A stretch of 64,000 nt of DNA from Brumimicrobium glaciale (GTDB lineage Bacteria > Bacteroidota > Bacteroidia > Flavobacteriales_D > Crocinitomicaceae): assembly GCF_004152935.1 (NCBI RefSeq), contig NZ_SETE01000006.1:124001-188000 (forward strand). The letters are read 5' to 3'. A model generated the notes under the pieces. That model saw only the letters and a program-made list of their open reading frames with translations. It made no database searches and was not told the origin of the DNA. Position numbers and translations under genes: made by a program. This document shows, piece by piece, positions 18,399-29,424 of this stretch; within the stretch, counting starts at the first letter, position 1; each line of letters opens with the position of its first letter.

Positions 18399-21300
18399 AT
18401 GGCGTATAAAAAAGATACTCAAAATACGGTGAAAGATTTTAATAGAATCACCATTTCATTGGCTTCTCCAGAATTAATTCTGGAGCAGTCAAGTGGAGAG
18501 GTTTTAAAGCCGGAAACGATAAACTACAGAACGTATAAACCAGAAAGAGACGGTTTGTTCTGTGAACGTATTTTTGGACCTGTTAAAGATTACGAATGTC
18601 ACTGTGGTAAATACAAACGTATCCGTTATAAAGGAATCGTGTGTGACCGTTGTGGTGTTGAAGTAACAGAGAAAAAAGTTCGTCGTGAGCGCATGGGTCA
18701 CATCCAATTGGTTGTTCCAGTTGCTCATATTTGGTACTTTAGATCATTGCCAAATAAGATTGGTTACCTTTTAGGTCTTCCGACTAAAAAGCTTGACCAA
18801 ATTATTTATTATGAAAGATATGTCGTGATTCAGTCAGGTCTTGCAAAAAATGCTGAAGGTGAACCTTTAGATCACATGCAATTCATTACTGAAGAAGAAT
18901 ATTTGGATATCCTTGATGAAATTCCTCAAGACAACCAATATTTAGACGATACTGATCCAAATAAATTCATCGCTAAGATGGGAGCTGAAGCTCTTTATGA
19001 CTTGTTAAAAGGTCTAGATCTTCACGAACTTTCTTACGATTTAAGACACAAAGCGAATCATGAAACTTCAATGCAACGTAAAAACGAAGCATTGAAACGT
19101 CTTCAAGTAGTTGAAGCGATGCGTGATTCTCAGGATAGAATTGAAAACCGTCCGGAATGGATGATTATTAAAGTTGTTCCTGTAACTCCACCAGAATTAA
19201 GACCATTAGTTCCATTGGATGGAGGTCGTTTTGCAACGTCTGATTTAAATGATTTATACAGAAGAGTAATTATCAGAAACAATCGTTTGAAACGATTGAT
19301 TGAAATTAAAGCTCCTGAAGTAATTCTACGTAATGAAAAACGTATGCTTCAAGAATCTGTAGATTCATTGTTTGACAACTCTAGAAAATCTAGTGCTGTT
19401 AAAACTGAATCAAACAGACCTTTAAAATCTCTTTCTGATTCATTGAAAGGTAAGCAAGGACGTTTCCGTCAAAACTTACTGGGTAAACGTGTGGATTATT
19501 CAGCACGTTCAGTAATTGTTGTTGGACCTTCTTTGAAATTGCACGAATGTGGACTTCCAAAAGATATGGCGGCAGAGCTATACAAACCATTTATCATTAG
19601 AAAACTAATTGAAAGAGGGATTGTAAAAACTGTAAAATCAGCAAAGAAAATTGTTGACAAAAAAGAAGCAATCGTTTGGGATATTTTAGAAAACGTAATT
19701 AAGTCTCACCCAGTGTTACTTAACCGTGCACCAACGCTTCACCGTTTAGGTATTCAGGCTTTCCAACCAAAATTAATTGAAGGAAAAGCAATTAGACTTC
19801 ACCCATTGGTTTGTACGGCATTTAACGCCGATTTCGATGGTGACCAGATGGCAGTTCACTTACCTTTAGGTAATGCTGCAATTTTGGAAGCTCAGATTTT
19901 GATGCTTTCTTCTCACAACATTTTGAACCCTGCGAATGGGGCTCCAATTGCTGTACCTTCACAGGATATGGTCTTGGGTCTTTATTATATGACTAAGGGA
20001 AGAGTTACTGATGAGGAAAAAGTAATGCAAGGAGAAGGATTAACTTTCTATTCCCCTGAAGAAGTTCAGATTGCATTGAACGAACGTCGTTTAGATTTAC
20101 ACGCGCACATCAAAGTTAAAACGGAAGTTTTAAACGAAGAAGGTGAACCAGTTCTTAAAATTATTGATACTACTGCTGGACGTGTTGTATTTAACGAAAT
20201 GGTTCCAAGAGAAGTTGGTTACATCAATGATGTATTAACTAAAAAAGCGCTTCGTGATATTATTGGGGTTGTTTTGAAAATATCAGGAACTTCACGTACA
20301 GTTCAATTCTTGGATGATATCAAAACAGTTGGTTATGACATGGCCTTTAAAGGTGGATTGTCTTTCAACTTAGATGATATTATCATTCCAGTAGAAAAAC
20401 AAATATTAGTTGATAAAGCTAAAGTTAGTGTTGCCGAGGTTATGGACAACTATAACATGGGTCTTATTACTAATAATGAAAGATACAACCAGATTATTGA
20501 TATCTGGACACGTACCAATTCTCGATTAACAAATACGTTAATGGAGCAATTGAAAACAGATAAGCAAGGTTTCAACTCAATTTACATGATGTTTGATTCT
20601 GGTGCACGTGGATCTAAAGAGCAGATTCGTCAGCTTTCTGGAATGCGTGGTCTGATGGCAAAACCTCAGAAATCTGGTGCTTCAAGTCAAGAAATTATTG
20701 AAAATCCAATTCTTTCTAACTTTAAGGAAGGATTATCAATTCTTGAATACTTTATATCTACACACGGTGCTCGTAAGGGTCTTGCCGATACAGCTTTGAA
20801 AACTGCCGATGCGGGTTATTTAACGCGTCGTTTGGTTGACGTTGCTCAAGATGTTGTAGTAAATCAATTTGATTGTGGTACTTTAAGAGGTATTATTGCT
20901 GTTCCATTGAAAAAGAACGATGATGTTGTTGAACCATTATATGACAGAATTGTAGGGCGTAGTGCTGTACATGATGTATTTGATGATAACGACAACCTTA
21001 TTGTTGAAGGTGGAGAGTTAATTACTGAAGATGTTGCTACGGCAATTGATAAAGCAGGTATTGACGAAGTTGAAATTCGTTCAGTACTTACTTGTGAACT
21101 AAGAAGAGGTGTATGTGCTAAGTGTTACGGTCGTAACCTTGCTACAAACAGAGAAGCTCAAATAGGAGATGCTATTGGAGTAGTTGCTGCACAATCTATT
21201 GGTGAACCAGGTACACAGTTGACACTTCGTACATTCCACGTTGGGGGTACAGCGTCTAACATTGCTGATGATAGCGACATTAAAGCGAAAGCTTCAGGTC

Positions 21301-22670
21301 GTTTAGAAATTGATGAGTTAAGAACAATCACTAAGATTGATAAAGACGGATCAAAACATGAAATCGTTGTAGGTCGTTCGGCTGAAATGAAAATCATTGA
21401 TAAGAAAACTGGTTTGGCAGCAATGACATCTAACATTCCTTACGGAGCTGAGATGGTTGCTACAAATGAAACAGAACTTAAAAAAGGTGATATCATTTGT
21501 AAGTGGGATCCTTATAACGCAGTAATTATTTCTGAGTATAGCGGACTTATCGAATTTGATAACGTTATTGAAGGAATCACTTACCGTGAAGAGGTCGATG
21601 AGCAAACAGGATTTACTGAAAAAGTAATTACTGAAACTAGAGATAAAAAGAAAAACCCAACGATCCTTATTAAGGATAAGAAAGGTGAAATCTTAAAATC
21701 ATACCCAATCCCAGTTAACGCACACGTTTCTGTAAAAGAAGGTGAAGAAATGCAACAAGGATACAGTTTGGTTAAGATTCCACGTATTGGTGGTAAAGGG
21801 GGAGATATTACAGGGGGTCTACCTCGTATTACTGAGCTTTTCGAAGCACGTAATCCTTCTAACCCAGCAGTTGTTTCTGAAATCGATGGTATTGCTAGTT
21901 ACGGTAAAATCAAACGTGGTAACCGTGAGGTAATCATTGAAGCGAAAACAGGTGAAACTAAGAAATATCTTGTTCCTCTATCTAAGCACATTCTTGTTCA
22001 AGAGAACGATTTCGTTCGTGCAGGTCAATCTCTTTCTGATGGAGCAATTACTCCAAAAGATATTTTAAATATTGAGGGACCAACAGCAGTACAAGAATAC
22101 TTAGTAAACGAAGTACAAGAGGTATACCGTTTACAAGGTGTGAAGATTAATGATAAACACTTCGAGGTTATCGTTCGTCAGATGATGTTGAAAGTTGAAA
22201 TTACTGATGCAGGAGATACTAAATTCTTAGAAAATCAAGCAATTCATAAAGCTGATTTCATGGAAGAAAATGACCGTATATTCGGACAAATGGTTGTGAT
22301 TGAAGCAGGAGATTCTCAAGAATTGAAAGCTGGTCAAATCGTTTCTTCAAGAAGATTACGTGATGAGAATACACAATTGAAACGTGAGGATTCTAAATTA
22401 GTTGAAGCACGTGAGGCAATTGCTGCAACATCTAAACCGATGTTACAGGGTATTACTCGTTCTTCATTGCAGACACAATCGTTCATCTCAGCTGCTTCTT
22501 TCCAGGAGACAACTAAGGTTCTTAACGAAGCTGCTATTGCAGGTAAGGTAGATCATTTATTAGGATTGAAAGAAAACGTTATCGTTGGACACAAAATACC
22601 AGCTGGTACTGGTGTTAGAGAGTTCCAAAATGTTAAGGTAGATTCAACTGCTAATTATGAGGAGATTTAA
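18399..22670 (+). CDS. rpoC: DNA-directed RNA polymerase subunit beta'
   Basis: 1423 aa from the ATG at 18399 ([10 protein letters not shown]); an in-frame TTG nine bases upstream is less likely. N-terminal zinc site CHCGKYKR...CDRCG (about residues 66-86), catalytic NADFDGD (N476 to D482) binding Mg2+, second zinc site [11 protein letters not shown] (about 899-909), trigger-loop region [12 protein letters not shown], and [19 protein letters not shown]. Complete, with no frameshift. Strong terminator 24 bp after the stop closes the operon. Confidence 0.98.
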   Translation: MAYKKDTQNTVKDFNRITISLASPELILEQSSGEVLKPETINYRTYKPERDGLFCERIFGPVKDYECHCGKYKRIRYKGIVCDRCGVEVTEKKVRRERMGHIQLVVPVAHIWYFRSLPNKIGYLLGLPTKKLDQIIYYERYVVIQSGLAKNAEGEPLDHMQFITEEEYLDILDEIPQDNQYLDDTDPNKFIAKMGAEALYDLLKGLDLHELSYDLRHKANHETSMQRKNEALKRLQVVEAMRDSQDRIENRPEWMIIKVVPVTPPELRPLVPLDGGRFATSDLNDLYRRVIIRNNRLKRLIEIKAPEVILRNEKRMLQESVDSLFDNSRKSSAVKTESNRPLKSLSDSLKGKQGRFRQNLLGKRVDYSARSVIVVGPSLKLHECGLPKDMAAELYKPFIIRKLIERGIVKTVKSAKKIVDKKEAIVWDILENVIKSHPVLLNRAPTLHRLGIQAFQPKLIEGKAIRLHPLVCTAFNADFDGDQMAVHLPLGNAAILEAQILMLSSHNILNPANGAPIAVPSQDMVLGLYYMTKGRVTDEEKVMQGEGLTFYSPEEVQIALNERRLDLHAHIKVKTEVLNEEGEPVLKIIDTTAGRVVFNEMVPREVGYINDVLTKKALRDIIGVVLKISGTSRTVQFLDDIKTVGYDMAFKGGLSFNLDDIIIPVEKQILVDKAKVSVAEVMDNYNMGLITNNERYNQIIDIWTRTNSRLTNTLMEQLKTDKQGFNSIYMMFDSGARGSKEQIRQLSGMRGLMAKPQKSGASSQEIIENPILSNFKEGLSILEYFISTHGARKGLADTALKTADAGYLTRRLVDVAQDVVVNQFDCGTLRGIIAVPLKKNDDVVEPLYDRIVGRSAVHDVFDDNDNLIVEGGELITEDVATAIDKAGIDEVEIRSVLTCELRRGVCAKCYGRNLATNREAQIGDAIGVVAAQSIGEPGTQLTLRTFHVGGTASNIADDSDIKAKASGRLEIDELRTITKIDKDGSKHEIVVGRSAEMKIIDKKTGLAAMTSNIPYGAEMVATNETELKKGDIICKWDPYNAVIISEYSGLIEFDNVIEGITYREEVDEQTGFTEKVITETRDKKKNPTILIKDKKGEILKSYPIPVNAHVSVKEGEEMQQGYSLVKIPRIGGKGGDITGGLPRITELFEARNPSNPAVVSEIDGIASYGKIKRGNREVIIEAKTGETKKYLVPLSKHILVQENDFVRAGQSLSDGAITPKDILNIEGPTAVQEYLVNEVQEVYRLQGVKINDKHFEVIVRQMMLKVEITDAGDTKFLENQAIHKADFMEENDRIFGQMVVIEAGDSQELKAGQIVSSRRLRDENTQLKREDSKLVEAREAIAATSKPMLQGITRSSLQTQSFISAASFQETTKVLNEAAIAGKVDHLLGLKENVIVGHKIPAGTGVREFQNVKVDSTANYEEI

Positions 22671-22693
22671 TCTTAATTAGAACAATATATTAT

Positions 22694-22725
22694 AGGCTAT
22701 CAATTTTTATTGATAGCCTTTTTTT
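22694..22725 (+). terminator. Terminator after rpoC
   Basis: AGGCTATCAAT and its exact complement form an 11-bp stem with a TTTT loop, followed by seven T. Ends the ribosomal protein/polymerase operon. Confidence 0.92.
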
Positions 22726-22740
22726 ATTACCTTTATTATT

Positions 22741-23055
22741 ATGGAAAACAACAACACAAAAGAAAATAAAATCAATATTGAATTACCAGAAGAAGTAGCA
22801 GAAGGAATTTATTCTAATCTAGCACTCATTAATCATTCTCCTTCTGAGTTTGTATTTGATTTCATTCAAGCTATGCCAGGAATGCCCAAAGCAAAAGTGA
22901 GATCTCGTGTAATTATGACACCTGAAAACGCTAAGAGATTACTTGTTGCATTGCAAGATAACGTTCGTAAATTCGAAGAGAATATGGGGACAATAAACAT
23001 GGGCAAATCAGATATGCCTCCAATTAATTTTGGAACGCCTCCAACTGAAGCTTAA
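22741..23055 (+). CDS. DUF3467 family protein
   Basis: 104 aa. INIELPEEVAEGIYSNLALINHS and the closing RVIMTPENAKRLLVALQDNV are the DUF3467 pattern, a small family frequent after rpoC in Bacteroidetes. No signal peptide or membrane helix. Function unknown; the beta-strand then helix layout and constant position beside rpoC suggest a link to transcription, which is inference. ATG is only 15 bp after the rpoC terminator, with TACCTTTA (22727-22734) as a possible -7 element directly before it. Confidence 0.85.
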   Translation: MENNNTKENKINIELPEEVAEGIYSNLALINHSPSEFVFDFIQAMPGMPKAKVRSRVIMTPENAKRLLVALQDNVRKFEENMGTINMGKSDMPPINFGTPPTEA

Positions 23056-23090
23056 ACTGATATATCATTAAAAAATAAAATATATTTATC

Positions 23091-24494
23091 ATGAGTAAAT
23101 ACGATGTAACTATCATCGGGTCGGGACCTGGTGGATACGTAGCAGCTATACGATGCGCTCAATTAGGATTGAAAACAGCAATTATTGAAAAGTACGACAC
23201 ACTTGGTGGGACTTGTTTAAATGTTGGTTGTATTCCATCTAAAGCATTATTGGATTCAAGTGAGCATTATCACAATGCAAAAGACAACTTTGAAGAGCAT
23301 GGAATTTTATTGAAAGATCTAAAGCCTGACTTTAAGAAAATGGTTGAACGAAAAAATAAAGTCGTGGACCAAACTTGTAAAGGAATCGATTTTCTAATGG
23401 ACAAGAACAAAATTGATGTTCACCATGGAGTAGGTTCTTTTGTTGATAAAAATACGATTAAGGTAGTTGATAGCGAAGGAAAAGAAACTGAATTAAAATC
23501 GGATAAAATAATTATCGCTACTGGATCTAAGCCAAATTTCTTTAAAGGAATGGAGCCAGATAAAAAGAGAATTATTACTTCAACCGAAGCACTTTCATTA
23601 GGAGAAATCCCAAAAAGAATGATTGTTATTGGTGGTGGTGTAATTGGTCTTGAGTTAGGATCTGTTTATGCTCGTCTAGGAACCGAGGTTGAAGTTGTTG
23701 AATTTGCTGACTCCATTATCCCAACCATGGATGAATCTATGGGGAAAGAATTGACAAGGGTGTTGAAAAAGTTGAAAATGAAATTCAACATGAAGCACAA
23801 AGTTCAAAAAGTTGAAAACACTGGAAAAGGTGTTATCGTAACTGCACTTGATAAAAAAGACAAAGAGGTAACTTTTGAAGCTGATTACTGTTTAGTTGCG
23901 GTAGGAAGAAAACCATATACTGAAGGTTTAGGTTTAGAAAATGTAGGAATTAAAACTACTGACCGTGGTCAAATCGATGTGAATGAAAACTTACAAACTT
24001 CAGCAGATAACATTTACGCAATTGGTGATGTTGTTCGTGGAGCTATGTTAGCGCACAAAGCAGAGGAAGAAGGAACTTTTGTTGCAGAGAAAATTGCAGG
24101 ACAAATTCCACATATTAATTATAATTTAATTCCAGGAGTTGTTTACACTTGGCCAGAAGTGGCGTCGGTTGGGAAAACTGAGCAAGAAGTAAGGGAATCA
24201 GGAATTGAATATAAAACTGGATCATTTCCAATGAAAGCATTGGGTAGATCAAGAGCTTCTGGAGATATTCAAGGATTAGTAAAAATCATTACCAATAAGG
24301 AAACTGATGAAATATTAGGATTCCACATGATTGGTGCGCGAGCAGCTGACTTAATTATGGAAGGTGTTGTAGCAATGGAATACCGTGCTTCTGCGGAAGA
24401 TTTAGTGCGTATGTCACACCCACATCCAACGTATTCTGAAGCAATTCGTGAAGCAGCGATGGATGCAACAGGTGATCGTTCTATCCATATTTAG
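23091..24494 (+). CDS. lpd: Dihydrolipoyl dehydrogenase (E3)
   Basis: 467 aa. FAD-binding GSGPGGYVAAIRCAQLG at the N-terminus, redox-active disulfide C42/C47 in GGTCLNVGCIPSK, NAD-binding GGGVIGLELGSVYARLG near residue 180, YAIGDVVRGAMLAHKA, and the dimer-domain base H445 with E450 (HPHPTYSE). It reoxidises dihydrolipoamide of the pyruvate, 2-oxoglutarate or glycine-cleavage complexes. No E1/E2 genes are adjacent, so it is probably shared between complexes. The stop is followed by a palindromic element and a terminator. Confidence 0.97.
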   Translation: MSKYDVTIIGSGPGGYVAAIRCAQLGLKTAIIEKYDTLGGTCLNVGCIPSKALLDSSEHYHNAKDNFEEHGILLKDLKPDFKKMVERKNKVVDQTCKGIDFLMDKNKIDVHHGVGSFVDKNTIKVVDSEGKETELKSDKIIIATGSKPNFFKGMEPDKKRIITSTEALSLGEIPKRMIVIGGGVIGLELGSVYARLGTEVEVVEFADSIIPTMDESMGKELTRVLKKLKMKFNMKHKVQKVENTGKGVIVTALDKKDKEVTFEADYCLVAVGRKPYTEGLGLENVGIKTTDRGQIDVNENLQTSADNIYAIGDVVRGAMLAHKAEEEGTFVAEKIAGQIPHINYNLIPGVVYTWPEVASVGKTEQEVRESGIEYKTGSFPMKALGRSRASGDIQGLVKIITNKETDEILGFHMIGARAADLIMEGVVAMEYRASAEDLVRMSHPHPTYSEAIREAAMDATGDRSIHI

Positions 24495-24501
24495 TCTTTG
24501 C

Positions 24502-24607
24502 AAGAAAACTCCAAATACTGCGTTATGCTTGTTTTTAATTGCAGTCATTTATAAAGTAAACTCGTGACAATTTAAAATTGCACAAGCCTTGTCTTTAAAG
24601 TTTTCTT
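24502..24607. repeat. 106-bp imperfect palindrome, MITE-like
   Basis: AAGAAAACT (24502-24510) and AGTTTTCTT (24599-24607) are perfect inverted ends; inside, GCTTGT/ACAAGC (24527-24532/24582-24587) and further A/T-rich arms pair around a centre near 24555. AACTCGTGA near 24560 is also matched by TCACGAGTT near 24630. No coding frame. It looks like a small mobile or structured-RNA repeat of the kind scattered in Bacteroidetes genomes; copy number is unknown from this window. Confidence 0.6.
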
Positions 24608-24682
24608 ATCAAAGAATTAGAAATCACGAGTTCTTGTGAACACCTTTAGAATAACTTTTTTATATTTATACGTGAATATATT

Positions 24683-24718
24683 AAAATGCCTCAAGTGACT
24701 TACTTGAGGCATTTTTTT
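24683..24718 (+). terminator. Terminator before the glycosyltransferase
   Basis: A 14-bp perfect stem (AAAATGCCTCAAGT and complement) with a GACTT loop and a T-run. The A-run on the left means it could work in both directions. It separates lpd and the palindrome from the gene at 24732. Confidence 0.85.
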
Positions 24719-24731
24719 CAATATCCTTTAA

Positions 24732-25838
24732 ATGAGTAAGAACAATAATCATATCGCTTATTTCTGTCCTTCATTGAGTTGGGGTGGTTTAGAGATGAAT
24801 CAATTGCGGAATGCAGAATGGATGCACAATCGCGGACATCAAGTAATGATTTTTGTTCAGGAAGAAAGCAAAATTCACCAAGAAGCTAAATCAATTGGAA
24901 TAGCAGTAGACTTTGTTAGTTCACACAAGAAATATTATGATTTCGTTAAAGCTTCAAAGCTAATAAAAAAGATAAAGGAGCACAAAATAACTCATCTGAT
25001 CGTTAGAGATCCAAAGGACATGAGTATTTGTGCATTGGCAAAATCTTGGTCAATAAAAAAGTTCTTCTTGGCCTATTTCATGGAAATGCAAATTGGAATA
25101 CCAAAAAGAGATTTGCTTCACTCTTTAAGATACAGCAGCTATGATTTGTGGTCTTGTCCATTGCCTTGGTTGAAACAACAAGTAAATGAATTAACTAAGT
25201 TTCCTGAGAAAAAGACTGTTGTTATTCCTTCGGGTTTAGAATTGGATAAGTACTTTAACGCTCCAAATAGTCAGGTAGCAAAGCAAATGTTGGAGCTCAA
25301 CATAAACAAAAAATACATTGGTTTAGTGGGTCGTTTTGATGAACAGAAAAGACAACTTTTACTTTTGGAATCATTCAATCAAATAAAAGAAAAAGTTAGC
25401 CATGATCTTGTTTTTCTTGGTGAATCTACGCATGGAGAATTAGATGATTATTTTGATAAACTAAAAGCTTTTGTCAAACAAAATAGCATCGAAGACAGGG
25501 TTCATTTTAGACCTTTTCGTTCTGATGTTGAAACATTTTATGCTGCAATTGATGTTTTTGTAATGGCAACCAAATCAGAAACTTTTGGAATGGTTACTAT
25601 TGAAGCAATGGCCGCTGGTTGCAAAGTTGTTGGAAGTAATAAAGGAGGTACAGTTGAAATCCTAAATCATGGAGAATTTGGAGAGCTCTTTGAATCTGGA
25701 AACGCCATAGATTTATCCAATAAATTGTTAATTGCTATTTCTAATCAAAATTTTGATGCGAATGTCATTAAAAATGAAGCCGCAAGATACGATGCTCAAA
25801 TAGTTTGTAATAAAGTAGAATCAGCACTGGAACTCTAA
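24732..25838 (+). CDS. Glycosyltransferase family 4
   Basis: 368 aa, GT-B fold. N-terminal acceptor half (AYFCPSLSWGGLEMNQLR with the GG loop), C-terminal donor half with GLVGRFDEQKRQ (about 196-207) and the EX7E retaining motif E283/E291 in KSETFGMVTIEAMAAG. The last part, GGTVEILNHGEFGELFESGN, is typical of GT4. Cytosolic or peripheral on the inner membrane. It would add a sugar from a nucleotide donor to LPS, capsule or protein glycan; no other glycan genes are present, so the target is open. Separated from neighbours by a terminator and by 53 bp. Confidence 0.85.
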   Translation: MSKNNNHIAYFCPSLSWGGLEMNQLRNAEWMHNRGHQVMIFVQEESKIHQEAKSIGIAVDFVSSHKKYYDFVKASKLIKKIKEHKITHLIVRDPKDMSICALAKSWSIKKFFLAYFMEMQIGIPKRDLLHSLRYSSYDLWSCPLPWLKQQVNELTKFPEKKTVVIPSGLELDKYFNAPNSQVAKQMLELNINKKYIGLVGRFDEQKRQLLLLESFNQIKEKVSHDLVFLGESTHGELDDYFDKLKAFVKQNSIEDRVHFRPFRSDVETFYAAIDVFVMATKSETFGMVTIEAMAAGCKVVGSNKGGTVEILNHGEFGELFESGNAIDLSNKLLIAISNQNFDANVIKNEAARYDAQIVCNKVESALEL

Positions 25839-25891
25839 CATTTTCCTACCTTTAAGCAAGAAACCCCAACAGAGAACGTTATGCTATTGGA

Positions 25892-28800
25892 ATGAATCCA
25901 AGCTCAAAAATAATAATACTGCTTTTATTGCTTTTAATGGTGTCAATTGTACCATTAAGAAGTCAAACTTCTAATTTAAGATGGAAAACAATAACACCCG
26001 AAAATGACACTTTAATTATTGACAGTTTAACCATTTATCAAAATAGTTTTAAGGTTTTTTGTGGTGATTCATTACTCGATAAATCTGCTTATTATTTTGA
26101 TGGAAATAGCAGAAAGTTCCTTTCTAAAACTACTTGCTTAGATACACTTCAACTAAGGTACCGAGTTTTTTCTATTGATTTTCAAAAACCTTATCAGACA
26201 ATTGATACTTCTATGATTTATCAAAATGTTGGAAAAATAGATGATTTCTTCTTTAGAAGTGAAGATAAACCGTTGAACTTTTTCTCTGATGAAGGAATTA
26301 AAAAATCGGGAAGTATTTCAAGGGGAATTAGCTTCGGAAATTCACAAGACCTTTCTGTAAATTCGACATTGAACCTACAGCTTTCGGGTGAGATTTCTAA
26401 TAATATGAACATCCTGGCTACTGTAACAGATGACAATTTGCCTATTCAACCGGATGGAAATACCAATCAAATACAAGAGTTTGATCAAGTTTTTATTCAA
26501 CTGTACGGAAAGGAGTATAAAATAATTGCAGGAGATTTTTGGTTGAAAAAACCAACTGGTTATTTTACAAATTACAATAAAAGAGCCCAAGGTTTATATG
26601 GACAATATTCTTGGGGTGAAGAAAAAGCAAAATGGACAATTCAAGGCGCAGGTGCGCTTTCAAAAGGGAAATTCTCTAGAAATGAAATTCAAGGAATGGA
26701 AGGAAGTCAAGGACCTTACCGATTAAAAGGAAATGAAAATGAGCCATTTATAATGGTCTTATCCGGAACAGAAAAGGTTTATTTGGATGGTAGGTTGCTT
26801 GAACGTGGTCAAGAATACGATTATGTGATTAATTACAATAGCTCAGAATTAGTTTTTACCCCAAGAAATCAAATAACTAAAGACACTCGAATTGTGGTAG
26901 AATTTCAATATACAGATCAAAATTATGCACGTTCATTATTTCAAGCAAGTGCAACTTACGAAAGTGAAAAATTTGATTTCTGGCTTAATATGTTCAGTGA
27001 ACAAGATGCTAAGAATCAATCCTTACAACAAAAACTCAGTAATAAGGATAAATTGCTCTTGAGTAAAATTGGGGATAGCTTAGATTTAGCAAGAACACAA
27101 TCCATTGATAGTGTTGGTTTTTTAGACAACCAAGTGACTTATAAATTAATGGATTCATTGGGAATTGATTCTGTTCTGGTTTATTCTGTGAGTCCAGATT
27201 CTGCATTTTATAGGGCAACTTTCACTAACGTAGGCATAGGAAATGGGAACTATATCTTTGATCGATTTACTGCCGTTGGAAGAGTTTATAAATGGGTAGC
27301 TCCAATTGGAGGAGTTCCACAAGGGGATTTTGAACCAACAAGACTCATCGTTACTCCAAAGAAAAATGCCATGATTTCTGCTGGAATAAACTACCGTTTC
27401 AATAAGAAATGGAAAATAATGACGGAAATGAGTACCACCAACAACGATAAAAATACATTTTCTAGGGTCAATAATGAGGACAATAGAGCTTTTGCCAATA
27501 AAACTACAATTGATGGTTTGTTTAATCTAAGGAATGATTCCACTTCAATGTGGGAATTGTCTACAGGATTGGACTTTGAATACAGAACACAATATTTTAA
27601 AGAAATTGAAAGGTACCGAGGAGTAGAGTTTGATCGTGATTGGAATGTAAGGAATAGAAAATATGAAGGACAAGAAGTGTTGGCTCATATTTCAGGAGGA
27701 ATTAAACACAAGAAATTTGGAGGAGTAGAACTAAAAGCTCAAAACTTCACATTGGGAGAAGAATATCAAGGAAATAGAGGTCAGCTATTGGGAGATTGGA
27801 AAAAAAATGGTTTTGAAGCTTCTCTAGATGGAAGTTATTTAAGAGCAAATGCTGACGGTAAAAACACCTATTTAAGGCATAAATCTAAACTAAGTCAAGA
27901 ATTCGGTAAGATTAAAATTGGTTTTGAAGATGATCATGAACTCAATCAATTTGAATTAGGAGATACTTTATTGAGAACAAATTCTTATCAATGGTATGAT
28001 TGGAAAGTTTACTTGGCCAATGCGGATACTTTACAGAATAAATTTACCGTTTTCTATCGAGAAAGATACGATTGGAAAAGTGATTCTTCACGATTAGTAA
28101 ATGCTGCGAAAGGAAGAAGTGTTGGAGCTGATTATAATTGGGTAACCAATAAAACTTCATCTTTAACTACTTTGATGAGTTATAGAATGTTGGAAATTAA
28201 AGATGAAAAATTAATTGATCAACAACCAGAGAATACTTTCTTGGGTCGAATAGATTACAGATTAAATCTTTGGAAAAATGCATTAACGGCAAGTACCTTT
28301 TATGAAGTTGGATCAGGATTAGAATTGAAAAAAGAATTTCTTTATATTGAAGTGAATGCAGGTCAAGGAGTATATACTTGGATAGATTATAACGGTGATG
28401 GAGTAAAAGATTTAAACGAATTTGAAATTGCACAATATTCAGACCAAGCAAAATACATTCGTGTTTTTACACCCAGTGATGAATATGTGAGAACTTATTC
28501 AAATGAATTTAATCAAACTTTATTTTGGAGACCAGAACGCATTTGGAAAAGTAAAGGGAAAGTCTTAAAACTTTTATCAAGATTCTCGAATCAAGCAAGA
28601 TTTAGGGTGAATCGAAAAATGTCAAATCAATCTACTAGAACCTATAATCCATTTGATAGAAAAATTGCAGATACTAATTTAATAAGCTTTAATTCTACCA
28701 TTCGAAATACCGTATTTTTCAATAGAACAAATCCAGTTTTCGCAGCCGATTATACTTACTCGGAAACTGGTTCTAAAACATTGTTAGCAAGTGGTTTCGA

Positions 28801-29335
28801 TGCCAGAGATGTTCGTTTTAATGCTTTGAATTTCCGATGGAACTTGTGGCGTAAATTCACCATAAACTTAGGAACTGAAGAGGGTTTAAAATCTTCTTCG
28901 GCAGATTATACATCAGGTAGAGATTTCTCAATTCAATATCACAACATCCAACCAGAGCTTATTTTTCAACCCAGTACAACTTTCCGACTTTCTTTAAAAG
29001 GAAGATATGAAGAGAAAAGCAATGGTCCTGAATTTGGAGGTGAAAAAGCATTTATAGGAGATTTAGGATTGGGTTTAAAATGGAATCAGGTTGAAAAAGG
29101 AAGCTTAAATGCAGAAGTAAAAATCGTATCAATAAATTATTCTGGCAACCAAAATAGCGCTTTGTCCTATGAAATGCTAGAATCGTTAAAACCAGGACGA
29201 AATTATACTTGGAATGTAAATTATCAACGAAACATTTCTAAAAACCTACAAATCAGTCTACAGTACAATGGTCGTCGCTCCGAAGACAGTAAGACAATTC
29301 ATTCTGGTGGAGTCGAAGTTCGAGCGTTTTTCTGA
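25892..29335 (+). CDS. Large outer-membrane beta-barrel protein (candidate)
   Basis: 1147 aa, not recognised by name. Residues 1-24 are a signal peptide. From about 150 the sequence is alternating aromatic/polar strands (SGSISRGISFGNSQDLSVNS, YFTNYNKRAQGLYGQYSWG), and it ends GGVEVRAFF with the terminal Phe typical of barrels. An EF-hand-like calcium loop, DYNGDGVKDLNEFE, lies near residue 835. No plug or TonB box is evident, and there is no T9SS sorting domain. It may be a surface channel or assembly protein. The last ~80 codons are duplicated at 33954-34205 with a 102-bp identical core. Confidence 0.7.
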   Translation: MNPSSKIIILLLLLLMVSIVPLRSQTSNLRWKTITPENDTLIIDSLTIYQNSFKVFCGDSLLDKSAYYFDGNSRKFLSKTTCLDTLQLRYRVFSIDFQKPYQTIDTSMIYQNVGKIDDFFFRSEDKPLNFFSDEGIKKSGSISRGISFGNSQDLSVNSTLNLQLSGEISNNMNILATVTDDNLPIQPDGNTNQIQEFDQVFIQLYGKEYKIIAGDFWLKKPTGYFTNYNKRAQGLYGQYSWGEEKAKWTIQGAGALSKGKFSRNEIQGMEGSQGPYRLKGNENEPFIMVLSGTEKVYLDGRLLERGQEYDYVINYNSSELVFTPRNQITKDTRIVVEFQYTDQNYARSLFQASATYESEKFDFWLNMFSEQDAKNQSLQQKLSNKDKLLLSKIGDSLDLARTQSIDSVGFLDNQVTYKLMDSLGIDSVLVYSVSPDSAFYRATFTNVGIGNGNYIFDRFTAVGRVYKWVAPIGGVPQGDFEPTRLIVTPKKNAMISAGINYRFNKKWKIMTEMSTTNNDKNTFSRVNNEDNRAFANKTTIDGLFNLRNDSTSMWELSTGLDFEYRTQYFKEIERYRGVEFDRDWNVRNRKYEGQEVLAHISGGIKHKKFGGVELKAQNFTLGEEYQGNRGQLLGDWKKNGFEASLDGSYLRANADGKNTYLRHKSKLSQEFGKIKIGFEDDHELNQFELGDTLLRTNSYQWYDWKVYLANADTLQNKFTVFYRERYDWKSDSSRLVNAAKGRSVGADYNWVTNKTSSLTTLMSYRMLEIKDEKLIDQQPENTFLGRIDYRLNLWKNALTASTFYEVGSGLELKKEFLYIEVNAGQGVYTWIDYNGDGVKDLNEFEIAQYSDQAKYIRVFTPSDEYVRTYSNEFNQTLFWRPERIWKSKGKVLKLLSRFSNQARFRVNRKMSNQSTRTYNPFDRKIADTNLISFNSTIRNTVFFNRTNPVFAADYTYSETGSKTLLASGFDARDVRFNALNFRWNLWRKFTINLGTEEGLKSSSADYTSGRDFSIQYHNIQPELIFQPSTTFRLSLKGRYEEKSNGPEFGGEKAFIGDLGLGLKWNQVEKGSLNAEVKIVSINYSGNQNSALSYEMLESLKPGRNYTWNVNYQRNISKNLQISLQYNGRRSEDSKTIHSGGVEVRAFF

Positions 29336-29393
29336 GGTAATGCCAATTGATAATTAATAGCCTATGGCTAACGGATTGATAATTAAATAGTGT

Positions 29394-29401
29394 TATATTT
29401 G
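29394..29401 (+). promoter_or_regulatory. -7 element before the 281-aa cargo gene
   Basis: TATATTTG fits TAnnTTTG, 24 bp before the ATG. The nearest TTG is only 15 bp upstream instead of 19, so the promoter is partial. Confidence 0.4.
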
Positions 29402-29424
29402 AATGTGTATTCAAATTAAACACC

